From Mycobacterium vicinigordonae (lineage in GTDB: Bacteria > Actinomycetota > Actinomycetes > Mycobacteriales > Mycobacteriaceae), in assembly GCF_013466425.1 (NCBI RefSeq), contig NZ_CP059165.1, positions 4,216,001 through 4,280,000 on the forward strand: a stretch of DNA of 64,000 nt, given 5' to 3'. The notes under the pieces are model-generated. The model was given only the letters and a program-made list of their open reading frames with translations, did no database searches and was not told the origin of the DNA. The translations under genes were made by a program, and so were the position numbers. Each line of letters opens with the position of its first letter. The first letter of the stretch is position 1. This document shows positions 19,246 through 28,268 of the stretch, one piece after another.

Positions 19246-19982
19246 TTGCGCCGCTCCGGCACCCCGGCTTCGTCCAGCGCCTTGAGCATCAGTTCCGCGA
19301 CTGCTCGGTGTGCCTGGAAATTCCAGTGGATGCCGTCGGGATTGCCGCGGCCGCTCAAGATCTCGTCGGCGACCGCGGCCTTGAGGTCGACCAGCGGAAT
19401 GTCGTGCTGCTGCGCCCATTCGGTGATCGCGGCAACAGTTCCGGCCCGGCCATGGTGCGCATTGCCGTAAGTCTCGGCGATGTGCACCGACGGCAGCGAC
19501 GCCACCATCGGGATACCCGGACGGTTGAAATCGATTGCACCACGGGTCTGTTCGAGGTAATCCACCGTCAAGTGCGGTGGCAGCGCGGGCCGGGCGACCG
19601 GCGACAGCCGAGGCTGCAGCCAGCCGTAACCGTCGCGCACCCAGCGCCGCAGCCAAGGCGGGCGGACATAGCGGATGAGTTCGCGCAACGCGGTCGGCAG
19701 CACCGAAGGCAGCGAATCCATGCCGCTGGTGGCGAATATCACCGCACCCGCCTTGGGCAGCGCCGCCCAGGCCCTCGGGTCCTGAGTTGCCGCCCACCAT
19801 ACGTCCCGGCACGTCCAACCGATGCGGCCGATCAGCTCGACATCCCAACCCAGTTGGGCACCAACAATATTGGGCCAAATGCGGGTGTCGTCGGCGGGCA
19901 GTCCGCCAGTGGGCCCGTAGTAGGACAACGAGTCTGCGAAGATCAGCAGCGTCGGCCTGGAATGGGGATCAGAGGACGTCAT
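19242..19982 (-). CDS. octT: SGNH hydrolase-type octanoyltransferase (OctT, Rv2418c homologue)
   Basis: 246 aa from ATG 19982 ([10 protein letters not shown]); an upstream in-frame start at 20015 lies within the neighbouring gene. SGNH features: FADSLSYYG (nucleophile block, GDS-like), the Gly in [11 protein letters not shown], the Asn-equivalent region [11 protein letters not shown], and catalytic D and H in [11 protein letters not shown]. In mycobacteria this enzyme octanoylates glucosylglycerate-type early precursors of methylglucose lipopolysaccharide. It overlaps gpgP upstream, and GpgP makes the glucosylglycerate precursor, which supports the assignment. Confidence 0.88.
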   Translation of the reverse strand: MTSSDPHSRPTLLIFADSLSYYGPTGGLPADDTRIWPNIVGAQLGWDVELIGRIGWTCRDVWWAATQDPRAWAALPKAGAVIFATSGMDSLPSVLPTALRELIRYVRPPWLRRWVRDGYGWLQPRLSPVARPALPPHLTVDYLEQTRGAIDFNRPGIPMVASLPSVHIAETYGNAHHGRAGTVAAITEWAQQHDIPLVDLKAAVADEILSGRGNPDGIHWNFQAHRAVAELMLKALDEAGVPERRK

Positions 19983-20640
19983 TGGACACCTGCGCCGAAG
20001 CATTCCACACGTCAAGCCGCCAGCGGATCGCTTCGAAGTCCGCGGTGTCGCCTGCGTGGCCGCTCAACTGCACCCAGCTGCAGTTCCCCATACCACCCAG
20101 GATGGGCCAGCTGGCCACCGGCAGTCCCAGCAGCGCGGCCGATAGCGCGGCAATCAGCCCGCCGTGGGCGACCAGCACGACCGGTCGATCCGGTTGGTCA
20201 GCGTCACCCCAGTCCGGCTCATCGGCAACCAGTTCGGCCACCACCGGCACGCTTCGCTGCGCCACGTCGACCCTGCTCTCGCCCCCGTGCGGGGCCCAGG
20301 TGGCGTCCTCCCGCCAGGCCAGCCGCGCACCCGGGACGTCCGCGTCGATTTGCGTGTGGGTCATGCCCTGCCAGTCGCCGAGGTGTGTCTCTCGCAGCCT
20401 GCGGTCCACGCGGACCGGTAGGCCGGTGCGCTCGCCCAATGTGACCGCGGTGTCGAAGGCGCGTCGCAGATCCGAGGACACGATCCGCAGCGGCTGCAGC
20501 TTGCCCAGCACCTCGGCGGCAGCGACCGCCTGAGCGCGGCCAAGTTCGCTTAGGTCGGTCTCCAGCTGGCCCTGCATCCTGCTGCCGAGGTTGTAATCGG
20601 TCTGCCCATGTCGCAGCATCACGAGCCGGCGCACGCTCAT
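19969..20640 (-). CDS. gpgP: Glucosyl-3-phosphoglycerate phosphatase (Rv2419c homologue)
   Basis: 223 aa, the same length as Rv2419c. Histidine phosphatase fold: phospho-acceptor His in [10 protein letters not shown], Arg in [11 protein letters not shown], Glu in [10 protein letters not shown], and the second His in [11 protein letters not shown]. It removes phosphate from glucosyl-3-phosphoglycerate to give glucosylglycerate, the second step of methylglucose lipopolysaccharide synthesis. It overlaps rsfS upstream (4 bases) and octT downstream (14 bases). Confidence 0.93.
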   Translation of the reverse strand: MSVRRLVMLRHGQTDYNLGSRMQGQLETDLSELGRAQAVAAAEVLGKLQPLRIVSSDLRRAFDTAVTLGERTGLPVRVDRRLRETHLGDWQGMTHTQIDADVPGARLAWREDATWAPHGGESRVDVAQRSVPVVAELVADEPDWGDADQPDRPVVLVAHGGLIAALSAALLGLPVASWPILGGMGNCSWVQLSGHAGDTADFEAIRWRLDVWNASAQVSNDVL

Positions 20641-21026
20641 TCGGCGTCCGTCTCGGGCTCAGCGGCCGACTCCATGTTCACCGGAATTACCGGGCAGTCG
20701 CCCCACAACCGGTCCAGCGCATAGAAATTGCGATCGTCCTGGTGCTGGATGTGCACCACGATGTCGCGGTAGTCCAGCAGTGTCCAGCGGCCCTCGCGGG
20801 CCCCCTCCCGCCGGGCCGGCTTGTGACCGGCCCGGCGCATTTTCTCCTCGACCTCGTCGACAATCGCGTTGACCTGCCGTTCGTTGGAGGCCGACGCGAT
20901 AACGAAGCAGTCGGTGATGACCAATTGCCCGGACACGTCGATGACCAGCACGTCGTCGGCCAGCTTCGCGGCCGCGGCGGTCGCGGCCACCGTCGCCATG
21001 TCGATCGCCTCTTGGTTGGCGCTCAT
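20637..21026 (-). CDS. rsfS: Ribosomal silencing factor RsfS (Rv2420c homologue)
   Basis: 129 aa from ATG 21026 ([13 protein letters not shown]), the ATGA overlap with nadD. RsfS/Iojap signature: [24 protein letters not shown], then [17 protein letters not shown] and [10 protein letters not shown]. It binds ribosomal protein L14 on the large subunit and blocks joining with 30S during nutrient stress. An Asp/Glu-containing tail ([11 protein letters not shown]) extends beyond the core fold. The nadD-rsfS pairing is conserved in many bacteria. Confidence 0.95.
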   Translation of the reverse strand: MSANQEAIDMATVAATAAAAKLADDVLVIDVSGQLVITDCFVIASASNERQVNAIVDEVEEKMRRAGHKPARREGAREGRWTLLDYRDIVVHIQHQDDRNFYALDRLWGDCPVIPVNMESAAEPETDAE

Positions 21027-21649
21027 GCGGCGGTCCCTGCCTTCCGGTAGAGCCGACGCTTGGAGACGTACTGGACGACGCCGTCGGGCATTAGGTACCA
21101 CAGCGGCCGACGTTCCTCGGCACGTTGCCGGCAGTCGGTCGACGAGATCGCCAGCGCCGGAATCTCGAACAGCGTCAGCGTATCCGCGGCCAGCTCGCCG
21201 ACGGCTTCGGTCACGTGGTCATGGTGCAGCTCGTAGCCCGGCCGGCTGACCCCGACGAAGCGCGCCAAGTCGAACAGCTCCTCCCAGCCGTGCCAGGACA
21301 GGATCGACGCCAGCGCGTCGGCGCCGGTGATGAAGTACAGCTCCGCGTCCGGGTTGAGGGTGTGCAGATCGCGCAGCGTGTCGCGGGTGTACGTCGGCCC
21401 GGCGCGGTCGATATCGACGCGGCTCACGGAGAACCGCGGGTTGGATGCGGTGGCGATCACCGTCATCAGGTACCGGTCCTCGGCGGCCGAAACCTGACGC
21501 TCTTTTTGCCACGGCTGTCCACTGGGCACGAAAACCACTTCGTCGAGCTCAAATTTGTGGGCCACTTCACTCGCGGCGACCAGGTGGCCGTAGTGGATGG
21601 GATCAAACGTGCCACCCATCACCCCCAGCCTGCGCAGCCGCTTTTGCAT
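21023..21649 (-). CDS. nadD: Nicotinate-nucleotide adenylyltransferase
   Basis: 208 aa from ATG 21649. Nucleotidyl-transferase motifs: [15 protein letters not shown] (HxGH-type T/HxGH), [33 protein letters not shown] and [12 protein letters not shown] (the ISxTxxR motif). It adenylates nicotinate mononucleotide to deamido-NAD in the cytosol; the next enzyme, NadE, is also encoded in this window at 33-35 kb. First gene of the operon ending with degV. Confidence 0.95.
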   Translation of the reverse strand: MQKRLRRLGVMGGTFDPIHYGHLVAASEVAHKFELDEVVFVPSGQPWQKERQVSAAEDRYLMTVIATASNPRFSVSRVDIDRAGPTYTRDTLRDLHTLNPDAELYFITGADALASILSWHGWEELFDLARFVGVSRPGYELHHDHVTEAVGELAADTLTLFEIPALAISSTDCRQRAEERRPLWYLMPDGVVQYVSKRRLYRKAGTAA

Positions 21650-21715
21650 GGTTTGCCAGCTTACTGGAGCGGCGCCGGCGGTTCCGTCCAAGGACTCCCG
21701 CCAACCTGCTGGCGA

Positions 21716-21990
21716 TCAGGGTCGCAGGAACTTCTTCAGCTCGGTGGTCACAACGTCCTGTTGGTCAATGAAGATCAGGTGATTCGCGTCATCGCCCAGG
21801 ACCACCTCTGCGCCGGGCAGCTGCCGCTGGAACCTGTCCGCCGTCATTGCTCCGTCGTGCAATGTCTCCTCGCGTCCGATCAGCGCCAGAACGGGGGTGC
21901 CGTTCGTCGCCAGCCGGCCGATGTCACATTTGACCGGGCGAGGCTCGCGTAGCCCGCACCGAAAGGTCGACATGCCCAGATGCCCCACCT
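21716..21990 (-). pseudogene. Remnant of an alpha/beta hydrolase (C-terminal end only)
   Basis: About 90 codons resembling only the last third of an alpha/beta hydrolase: TPVLALIGREETLHDGAM (the acid-residue strand), then GDDANHLIFIDQQDVVTTELKKFL with the catalytic His block. No nucleophile elbow or oxyanion motif lies upstream; the open frame instead runs antisense into the start of the methyltransferase gene. This is most simply a gene cut off at its 5' side by rearrangement. A short expressed fragment cannot be excluded. Confidence 0.7.
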
Positions 21991-22074
21991 CCCTCGTTGC
22001 TGCAGTGCAATAAAGATCTAAGGCCTTTGCCCAATGCCGCGGCAATAGTGAGCTCGACCGTGTACAAGGAGTCT

Positions 22075-23121
22075 GTGGAAAACTCGACGACCAGCTCGCT
22101 AGACCAGACTCAACAGTGGAAAGACGCAATGACCCGGCGCTTCCTGAGCCGATCCGTGGTCACCGGCGAGATCTCGCTGCCAGCCGTGCCGAGCATGCTC
22201 GACGAGTACGTCAAGATGTGCAGCACCATCTTCGCCAGCGTCGGGCGCAAGTTCAACGACGAAGAACTCGCCCATCTGCGCAAGGTACTGCAGGAGCAGC
22301 TCGCCGAAGCCTTCTCGATTTCGCCGCGCTCCAACATCGTTATCTCCTACAACGCCCCCATCGGGCCAACCCTGCACTACCAGGTCAATGCCCGCTGGTT
22401 CACCGTCGCCGATTCCTACGCGAACTGGGTCGCCACCCGCGAACCTCCGCTGTTCGGTACCGAACCCGACGCGCGGGTGTGGGTTCTGGCGAACGAGGCC
22501 GCCGACCCCGCGACGTATCGGGTGCTCGACATCGGGGCCGGCACCGGTCGCAACGCACTTCCGCTGGCACGACGCGGGCACCCCGTCGACGTGGTGGAGC
22601 TGACCCCGAAGTTCGCTGAGATGATTCGGGCGGAGGCGCAGCGCGACGGTCTGGACGTGCGGGTCATCGTGCGCAACGTCTTCGAGACCACGGCCGACCT
22701 CCGTAAGGACTACCAGCTGATCCTGCTGTCGGAGGTGGTGTCCGATTTCCGGACCACCCAGCAGCTGCGAGGACTGTTCGAGCTGGCCACCCATTGCCTG
22801 GCCCCCGGGGGGCGGCTGGTGTTCAACGCGTTCCTGCCGCGGTTGGGCTACGAGATCGACGACGCCGCCCGCGAATTCGGGCAGCAGGCGTACACGGCGA
22901 TGTTTTCGCGCCAGGAGGTATCGGATGCGTCGGCCGGTCTGCCGCTGGAACTGATCTCCGACGACTCGGTGTTCGACTACGAACAGGCCCATCTGCCGCC
23001 CGGTGCATGGCCACAGACCAGCTGGTACGCCGCGTGGGTCAGCGGTGCGGACGTGTTCCCGGTCGAGCGTGAGCAGATCCCAATCGAGATGCGCTGGCTG
23101 GTGTTCCGCAAGTCGCGCTGA
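22075..23121 (+). CDS. Class I SAM-dependent methyltransferase
   Basis: About 348 aa. GTG 22075 is a tentative start; AAGGAG lies at 22066-22071 but only three bases away, and GTG 22048 or ATG 22128 are alternatives. The N-terminal 150 residues are helical and of unknown role. The SAM-binding motif VLDIGAGTGRNALPLARRGH is followed by DVVELTPKFAEMI, the post-I acidic region and LLSEVVSDF. The C-terminal part resembles methyltransferases linked to tetratricopeptide or small-molecule methylation, but the substrate is not recognisable. It replaces the Rv2422-Rv2424c segment found here in M. tuberculosis. Confidence 0.85.
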   Translation: MENSTTSSLDQTQQWKDAMTRRFLSRSVVTGEISLPAVPSMLDEYVKMCSTIFASVGRKFNDEELAHLRKVLQEQLAEAFSISPRSNIVISYNAPIGPTLHYQVNARWFTVADSYANWVATREPPLFGTEPDARVWVLANEAADPATYRVLDIGAGTGRNALPLARRGHPVDVVELTPKFAEMIRAEAQRDGLDVRVIVRNVFETTADLRKDYQLILLSEVVSDFRTTQQLRGLFELATHCLAPGGRLVFNAFLPRLGYEIDDAAREFGQQAYTAMFSRQEVSDASAGLPLELISDDSVFDYEQAHLPPGAWPQTSWYAAWVSGADVFPVEREQIPIEMRWLVFRKSR

Positions 23122-23133
23122 GGTCGCTGGGTT

Positions 23134-23568
23134 TCACGAACCCAGCGATTTGGTCAGCAGCTCGGTGAGTCGCCTCTGCTCGCCGGCGCTCAACCTCCCC
23201 ACCAGCGGCGCGATCCGCTCGCCGATCGCCCCGGTGATCTCGGGTACCAGGCGGTGGGCATGCCCGGTCAGCGTCACCCGTACCGCGCGACCGTCCAATT
23301 GGTCGGCTTTGCGTCGCACCAGGCCGCGCCCGACCGCGCGGTCCACGAGTCCGCTGACCGTCGAGCGCTCCAAACCGGTGTAGGCCGCTAGGTCCGCCAT
23401 GGTGGGCTCACGATCACGAAGAATCCCCAGCACCCGTAGCTGCGTCAGCGAGATGTCGTGCGCGGCGGCTACCTCGGTAAGCACAGCCATCAACGTAAAA
23501 GACATCTGCACCAATGCATCTCGGAGGTCGTCCGGGGGCCCCGGATTGGTGCCGCGCTCACCGGTCAT
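23134..23568 (-). CDS. MarR-family transcriptional regulator
   Basis: 144 aa from ATG 23568 (MTGERGTNPG). Winged-helix core: ISLTQLRVLGILRDREPTMADLAAYTGLERSTVSGLVDRAVGRGLVRR, then the wing DGRAVRVTLTGHA. It is divergent from an oxidoreductase gene and converges on the methyltransferase. A TATGTT -10-like box lies six bases before the ATG on this strand, suggesting a leaderless mRNA. MarR proteins usually repress a divergent enzyme gene and themselves, released by a phenolic, quinone or oxidant ligand. Confidence 0.92.
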   Translation of the reverse strand: MTGERGTNPGPPDDLRDALVQMSFTLMAVLTEVAAAHDISLTQLRVLGILRDREPTMADLAAYTGLERSTVSGLVDRAVGRGLVRRKADQLDGRAVRVTLTGHAHRLVPEITGAIGERIAPLVGRLSAGEQRRLTELLTKSLGS

Positions 23569-23574
23569 GTCCGG

Positions 23575-23580
23575 AACATA
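23575..23580 (-). promoter_or_regulatory. -10 element of the marR gene (leaderless)
   Basis: TATGTT on the minus strand, followed by CCGGAC and the ATG at 23568. This spacing puts the transcription start at or next to the start codon. Inferred from sequence only. Confidence 0.4.
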
Positions 23581-23601
23581 CCGGAAATAGATCGTGTTGC
23601 C

Positions 23602-23614
23602 AACTAATTTAGTT
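23602..23614. promoter_or_regulatory. Palindrome AACTAATTTAGTT, candidate MarR operator
   Basis: AACTAA-T-TTAGTT is a perfect inverted repeat in the marR/oxidoreductase divergent gap, about 34-46 bases upstream of the marR start, an AT-rich island in GC-rich DNA. It is placed to cover the -35 region of marR. A candidate binding site for the adjacent MarR protein. Confidence 0.6.
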
Positions 23615-23629
23615 CGCAATACCATCAAT

Positions 23630-23641
23630 CTAGGAAACTAG
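23630..23641. promoter_or_regulatory. Second short inverted repeat before the oxidoreductase
   Basis: CTAG-GAAA-CTAG, 16-27 bases upstream of the oxidoreductase ATG at 23657. It shares the CTA/TAG half-site core with the palindrome at 23602-23614, so it may be a second, weaker operator controlling the enzyme gene. Confidence 0.4.
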
Positions 23642-23656
23642 AGAGATAGGTCGAAC

Positions 23657-24589
23657 ATGAAGGCTGCAGTTGTGCGTGCATTTGACGAACCGCCCCGCTA
23701 CCAGGACTTCCCCGAACCGGACGGCACTGGCACGGACGAGCTGGTGGTCGATGTTGTCGCCGCGGCACTGCACCCGCGAGTGCGGTCTCAGGCGAACGGT
23801 TCCCACTACACCAGCACCGGGGAACTGCCGATGGTGCCCGGGATCGACGGAGTGGTCCGCGATGCGACGGGCGCGCTGTACTACGCACTCGTCGAGGACA
23901 CCAACCTGGGCACCATGGCCCAGCGCACGATCGTCGAAAAGAGTCGCACCGTGCCATTGCCCGCTGACACCGACGCAGCGGCCGTGGCTGCCGCCATCAA
24001 CCCAGTGATGTCGTCCTGGGTCGCACTGCGGCGACGCATCCACTTCGAGCCCGGCTCGCGGGTGTTGATCCTGGGAGCTACCGGCAACGCCGGACGCATG
24101 GCGATACAGGTCGCAAAGCGCTTCGGCGCTGGGGAGGTTATCGGCGCAGGAAGAAACCCCCAGCGGCTGGCCGGCCTGCCAACGCTGGGTGCCGACCGCA
24201 CACTCACCTTCGACCGGCTCGGCGAGGCAGGCGATGTCGATGTCGTCCTCGACTATGTCTGGGGCCCACCGAGTTCCGCCGGAATGGTCGACTTGCTCAC
24301 CCACCGCAACAACCGGAACAAGAGACTCACCTGGATCGAAATCGGATCCATGGCGGGCGCGACGGCCGAGATCGCCTCCGCGGCGCTGCGATCCACCCGC
24401 CTGCAGATCGTCGGCAGCGGCATAGGGTCGGTCGCCCGGGCCGAGTTCGCCCATGAGATACCCGAAATCGCCGCGGCGGTGGTGGCCGGCGAATTCGACA
24501 TCGACACCCAGACCGTCCCACTCAGCGAGGTCGAGGCCGCCTGGACCCGGCGACCATCGGACGACAGACGACTGGTGTTTGTACCCTGA
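23657..24589 (+). CDS. Quinone oxidoreductase-like MDR-family dehydrogenase
   Basis: 310 aa. N-terminal GroES-like domain (MKAAVVRAFDEPPRYQDFPEP) and a nucleotide-binding domain with RVLILGATGNAGRMAIQVAKRFGAGEVIGAGR. The GATGNAG loop and absence of the structural Cys cluster suggest a zinc-free, NADPH-preferring quinone oxidoreductase type. The N-terminal domain looks compact for the family. Divergent from a MarR regulator, which probably controls it; a role in quinone or electrophile detoxification is likely but inferred. Confidence 0.87.
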   Translation: MKAAVVRAFDEPPRYQDFPEPDGTGTDELVVDVVAAALHPRVRSQANGSHYTSTGELPMVPGIDGVVRDATGALYYALVEDTNLGTMAQRTIVEKSRTVPLPADTDAAAVAAAINPVMSSWVALRRRIHFEPGSRVLILGATGNAGRMAIQVAKRFGAGEVIGAGRNPQRLAGLPTLGADRTLTFDRLGEAGDVDVVLDYVWGPPSSAGMVDLLTHRNNRNKRLTWIEIGSMAGATAEIASAALRSTRLQIVGSGIGSVARAEFAHEIPEIAAAVVAGEFDIDTQTVPLSEVEAAWTRRPSDDRRLVFVP

Positions 24590-24596
24590 CCGACGG

Positions 24597-26039
24597 TCAG
24601 ACCGGCAGCAGCTGGTCGACCACGCCGGCCAGCTGCTTGGCCGACCGGCACTCGTGCATGGTGATGATTTCCTCGTAGCGCGGCACCGCCGAATCACCGC
24701 TGCCCCAAAGGTGTCGGGGCTCCGGGTTGAGCCAGTGCGCGTGCCGGGCCGACTTCACCATGTCTTCCAGTACATCGACAGCCGGGTTGCGGTAGTTGGT
24801 GCGCCCGTCGCCCAGGATCAGCAGCGAGCTGCGCGGCGAGAGCACGCTCGGGTTCGCCTGCTGGAAAGTGACAAACGCGTTGCCGTAGTCCGAATGGCCG
24901 TCACGGGCGTACACGCCCGCTTCGCGGGTGATCCGCTGAATCGCCACGGCGAGGTCGGCTTCGGGGCCGAACATGTGCGTCACCTCGTCGGTGGTGTCGA
25001 TGAAGGCGAAGACGCGCACGCGGGAAAACTGTTGGCGCAGCGCGTGGACCAGCAACAAAGTGAAGTGGCTGAATCCCGCCACCGAGCCGGACACGTCGCA
25101 CAGCACCACCAGCTCCGGCCGCGCCGGGCGTGGCTTCTTGAGTACGACGTCGATCGGCACCCCGCCCGTGGACATCGACTTGCGCAATGTCTTGCGCAAG
25201 TCGATCGTTCCGGCCCGCGCGCGACGCCGACGGGCGGCAAGCCGGGTGGCGAGCGTGCGAGCCAGCGGTGCGACGACGCGGCGCATCTGGCGCAGCTGAT
25301 CGCCCGAAGCGCGCAGGAATTCGACGTTCTCGGAAAGCTGTGGAATGCCGTACATCTGGACGTGCTCGCGGCCCAGCTGCTCGGCGGTGCGCCGCTTGGT
25401 CTCGGCATCGACCATCTTGCGTAGCTGCGTTATCTTCTGCGCAGCAAGCGCTTTGGCGATCTGTTCTTGACTCGGCGTGGGCTCGTCGCCGTACGGGGCG
25501 AGCAATCCAGCCAGTAGTTTGCCCTCCAGCTCGTCCAACGCCATCGCCTTGAGCGCCTGATACGACGAGAACGACGGACCCCGGCTGGAGTTGTACTTGC
25601 CGTAGGCCTCCACGATCCGCGCGATCATCTGCACCAGCCGCTGGTCCATGTCGGCCAGGTCAGGGTTGTCGTTGAGCAGATCGAGCAGCATCTGCCGCAT
25701 CGCCTCGACGTCGTCGGGCGGGAGGGCACCGTCGCCCTCGCCACCCCCCTCGTCCGACACCGCGGAACGGGCCCCCAGGGCGGCGGGGAACCACAAGTCG
25801 AACATGGCGTCGTAAGTTTCACGATGATCGGGCCGTCGCAGTACCGCGCACGCCAGGCCGGCGCGCAGCACCTCGCGGTCGCCCAGGCCCAACGTGGCCA
25901 TCACTCGGCCGGCATCCACCGTTTCCGACGGCCCTACCGAAATGCCACTCGCGCGAAGCGCTTCCACGAAGCCAACCAAATGACCCGGCAGTCCGTGCGG
26001 GGCGAGCGGACGGCTGGGTCGGAGGCGTCGGGTGGCCAT
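24597..26039 (-). CDS. VWA (CoxE-like) domain protein, Rv2425c homologue
   Basis: About 480 aa from ATG 26039 (TTG 26048 is in frame). The N-terminal half is charged and helical (EGGGEGDGALPPDDVEAMRQML). The C-terminal half is a von Willebrand A domain with the MIDAS-type start LVVLCDVSGSVAGFSHFTLLL (DxSxS), then FIDTTDEVTH and DGRTNYRNP. Proteins of this type work with a MoxR AAA+ ATPase, which is the gene immediately upstream, probably as a metal-insertion or complex-maturation pair. The target is unknown. Confidence 0.87.
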   Translation of the reverse strand: MATRRLRPSRPLAPHGLPGHLVGFVEALRASGISVGPSETVDAGRVMATLGLGDREVLRAGLACAVLRRPDHRETYDAMFDLWFPAALGARSAVSDEGGGEGDGALPPDDVEAMRQMLLDLLNDNPDLADMDQRLVQMIARIVEAYGKYNSSRGPSFSSYQALKAMALDELEGKLLAGLLAPYGDEPTPSQEQIAKALAAQKITQLRKMVDAETKRRTAEQLGREHVQMYGIPQLSENVEFLRASGDQLRQMRRVVAPLARTLATRLAARRRRARAGTIDLRKTLRKSMSTGGVPIDVVLKKPRPARPELVVLCDVSGSVAGFSHFTLLLVHALRQQFSRVRVFAFIDTTDEVTHMFGPEADLAVAIQRITREAGVYARDGHSDYGNAFVTFQQANPSVLSPRSSLLILGDGRTNYRNPAVDVLEDMVKSARHAHWLNPEPRHLWGSGDSAVPRYEEIITMHECRSAKQLAGVVDQLLPV

Positions 26040-26057
26040 CGTGTTCAAGCCCTTTCG

Positions 26058-26933
26058 TTAATTGAGCCTGAGCTCGCCGCTCGCGCGCTGCTGATCGGAC
26101 TGATGCTTGAGAACCACACCCAAGGTGGCGGCGACAACGGAGTCATCGATGGTGTCCATTCCCAGAGCTAGCAGGGTGCGACCCCAGTCGATGGTCTCGG
26201 CGATGGATGGCACCTTCTTCAGCTGCATCCCGCGCAGCACGCCGATGATGCGCACCAGTTCCTCGGCGAGATGCTGGGGCAGTTCAGGGACCCGCGACAA
26301 CAGGATGCGCCGTTCCAACTCTGGCGTCGGAAAGTCGATGTGCAGGAACAGGCAACGACGCTTGAGCGCCTCAGACAGCTCCCGGGTGGCATTCGAGGTC
26401 AGCACCACCAACGGCGTGCGGGTGGCAGTGATGGTGCCCAATTCGGGCACCGTCACCGCGAAATCGGACAGCACCTCCAGCAGTAGACCCTCGATCTCGA
26501 TGTCGGCCTTGTCGGTTTCGTCGATCAGCAGCACGGTCGGGTCGGTGCGGCGAATCGCGGTCAGCAGCGGCCGCTGCAGCAGGAATTCCTCGCTGAATAC
26601 GTCGTCTTTGGTGGCCTGCCAGTCCCCGGAACCGGCCTGGATGCGCAATATCTGCTTGGCGTGATTCCACTCGTAGAGGGCGCGCGCCTCATCGACGCCT
26701 TCATAGCACTGCAGCCTGACCAACCCCGAACCGGTGGCCTGGGCGATGGCGCGAGCCAGTTCGGTCTTGCCGACGCCTGCCGGTCCTTCGACCAGCAGCG
26801 GCTTACCGAGCCGGTCGGCCAGGAAAACCGCCGTCGCGGTAGGGGTGTCGGGCAGGTAGCCAGTCTCGGCCAAGCGTCGCGAGACGTCGGCGATGTCGGC
26901 GAACAGCGGCACAGGCCGCGCGGGAACGCTCAT
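26058..26933 (-). CDS. MoxR-family AAA+ ATPase, Rv2426c homologue
   Basis: 291 aa. Walker A GPAGVGKTELARAIAQ (about residues 50-65), Walker B VLLIDETDKAD, sensor 1 in VLTSNATRELSEALKRRCLF with the Arg finger, and a small C-terminal lid. It is 18 bases upstream of the VWA gene on the same strand. It should act as the cytosolic chaperone-like motor of the MoxR-VWA pair. Confidence 0.92.
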   Translation of the reverse strand: MSVPARPVPLFADIADVSRRLAETGYLPDTPTATAVFLADRLGKPLLVEGPAGVGKTELARAIAQATGSGLVRLQCYEGVDEARALYEWNHAKQILRIQAGSGDWQATKDDVFSEEFLLQRPLLTAIRRTDPTVLLIDETDKADIEIEGLLLEVLSDFAVTVPELGTITATRTPLVVLTSNATRELSEALKRRCLFLHIDFPTPELERRILLSRVPELPQHLAEELVRIIGVLRGMQLKKVPSIAETIDWGRTLLALGMDTIDDSVVAATLGVVLKHQSDQQRASGELRLN

Positions 26934-26960
26934 TGGATGGACACTCCTAGGGAGGGCCGG

Positions 26961-28208
26961 TCAGGCCGGTCGGGTGTGGCCGTCTCCCCAGACGATCCAC
27001 TTGGTCGAGGTCAATTCCGGCAAGCCCATCGGACCGCGGGCGTGCAGCTTCTGCGTCGAGATGCCGATCTCAGCACCAAAGCCGAACTGCTCACCGTCGG
27101 TGAATGCCGTGGACGCGTTCACCATCACTGCGGCGGCATCGACCTGTTCGGTAAACTGTTGCGCCGCAGCGAGATTGGTGGTGACGATGGCTTCGGTGTG
27201 CCCGGTGCCGTACTCGTTGATGTGCGCGATCGCGCCGGCTACGCCGTCGACCACCGACACCGCGATGTCCATCGCCAGGTACTCGCGGCGCAGATCGTCC
27301 TCGCCCGCGTCGAGATGCACGGTGACGCCGGCGTTCTGCAGCGCCTCGAGCAGCCTCGGCATCGCCCGGGCAGCGATCGCGGAATCAACCAGCAAGGTCT
27401 CGGCGGCGTTGCAGACGCTGGGCCGGCGGGTCTTCGAGTTCAGCAGAATGCGTTCGGCGACGTCGAGGTCGGCCGCTTCGTGCACGTAGACGTGGCAGTT
27501 GCCGACCCCGGTCTCGATGGTTGGTATCTGCGCGTCGCGCACCACCGCCTCGATCAGACCGGCTCCCCCACGCGGAATAGCGACGTCGACCAGGCCGCGA
27601 GCCTGAATAAGGTGGGTAACGGTGGCCCGGTCGGCCGCCGAGAGCAGCTGCACAGCGTCGGCGGGCAACTCCTGAGAGACCAGGGCCCGGCGCAACACCG
27701 TGACCAAAGCCTCGTTGGACTTGGCCGCCGAAGAACTGCCTCGCAACAGCGCGGCGTTGCCGGACTTGAGGGTTAGGCCGAAGGCGTCCACGGTGACATT
27801 GGGACGGCCCTCGTAGATCATCCCGACCACACCCAGCGGAACTCGCTGCTGACGCAGCTGCAGCCCGTTGGGCAGGGTGGAGCCGCGCAGTACTTCGCCG
27901 ACCGGGTCGGGCAGCCCGGCGACCTGGCGAAGCCCGGCGGCGATGCCATCGATGCGCTGCGGGTTGAGCGCCAGCCGATCGAGCATCGCGGCAGCCGTGT
28001 CGGCCGCGCGGGCCGTGTCCAGGTCCTCGGCATTGGCCGCCAGGATCGCCCCGGCACTGGCCAGGATCTCATCCGCGGCGGCGTGCAGCGCGCGGTCTTT
28101 GACGACGGTGGGCGTGCAGGCCAGCACACGGGCGGCGATCCGGGCGCGTCGGGCGGCGTCGTGCACCTCTTGGCGCAGGTCGGGCAGCGCAGGCGCTTGC
28201 AGACTCAT
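26961..28208 (-). CDS. proA: Gamma-glutamyl phosphate reductase
   Basis: 415 aa from ATG 28208 (GTG 28214 is in frame). Aldehyde-dehydrogenase fold with [29 protein letters not shown], the NADP loop [14 protein letters not shown], and the catalytic Cys in [12 protein letters not shown]. It reduces glutamyl-5-phosphate to the semialdehyde in proline synthesis; the kinase partner proB lies 10 kb to the right in this window. In M. tuberculosis the next genes are oxyR', ahpC and ahpD; here the next gene is the MscS channel only 60 bases away. Confidence 0.95.
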   Translation of the reverse strand: MSLQAPALPDLRQEVHDAARRARIAARVLACTPTVVKDRALHAAADEILASAGAILAANAEDLDTARAADTAAAMLDRLALNPQRIDGIAAGLRQVAGLPDPVGEVLRGSTLPNGLQLRQQRVPLGVVGMIYEGRPNVTVDAFGLTLKSGNAALLRGSSSAAKSNEALVTVLRRALVSQELPADAVQLLSAADRATVTHLIQARGLVDVAIPRGGAGLIEAVVRDAQIPTIETGVGNCHVYVHEAADLDVAERILLNSKTRRPSVCNAAETLLVDSAIAARAMPRLLEALQNAGVTVHLDAGEDDLRREYLAMDIAVSVVDGVAGAIAHINEYGTGHTEAIVTTNLAAAQQFTEQVDAAAVMVNASTAFTDGEQFGFGAEIGISTQKLHARGPMGLPELTSTKWIVWGDGHTRPA

Positions 28209-28268
28209 TATCACAGGGTATCCGGCCTGCTCCGACGGGGCGCGCCCGCCCGTTGCCCCGATGGCGCT

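Noticed and set aside
22099..22992. 297-codon minus-strand frame opposite the methyltransferase
   Set aside because: The plus strand has the SAM-binding motif; this frame is a codon-bias shadow.
26661..27776. 371-codon plus-strand frame over moxR/proA
   Set aside because: Antisense to two genes with intact catalytic motifs.
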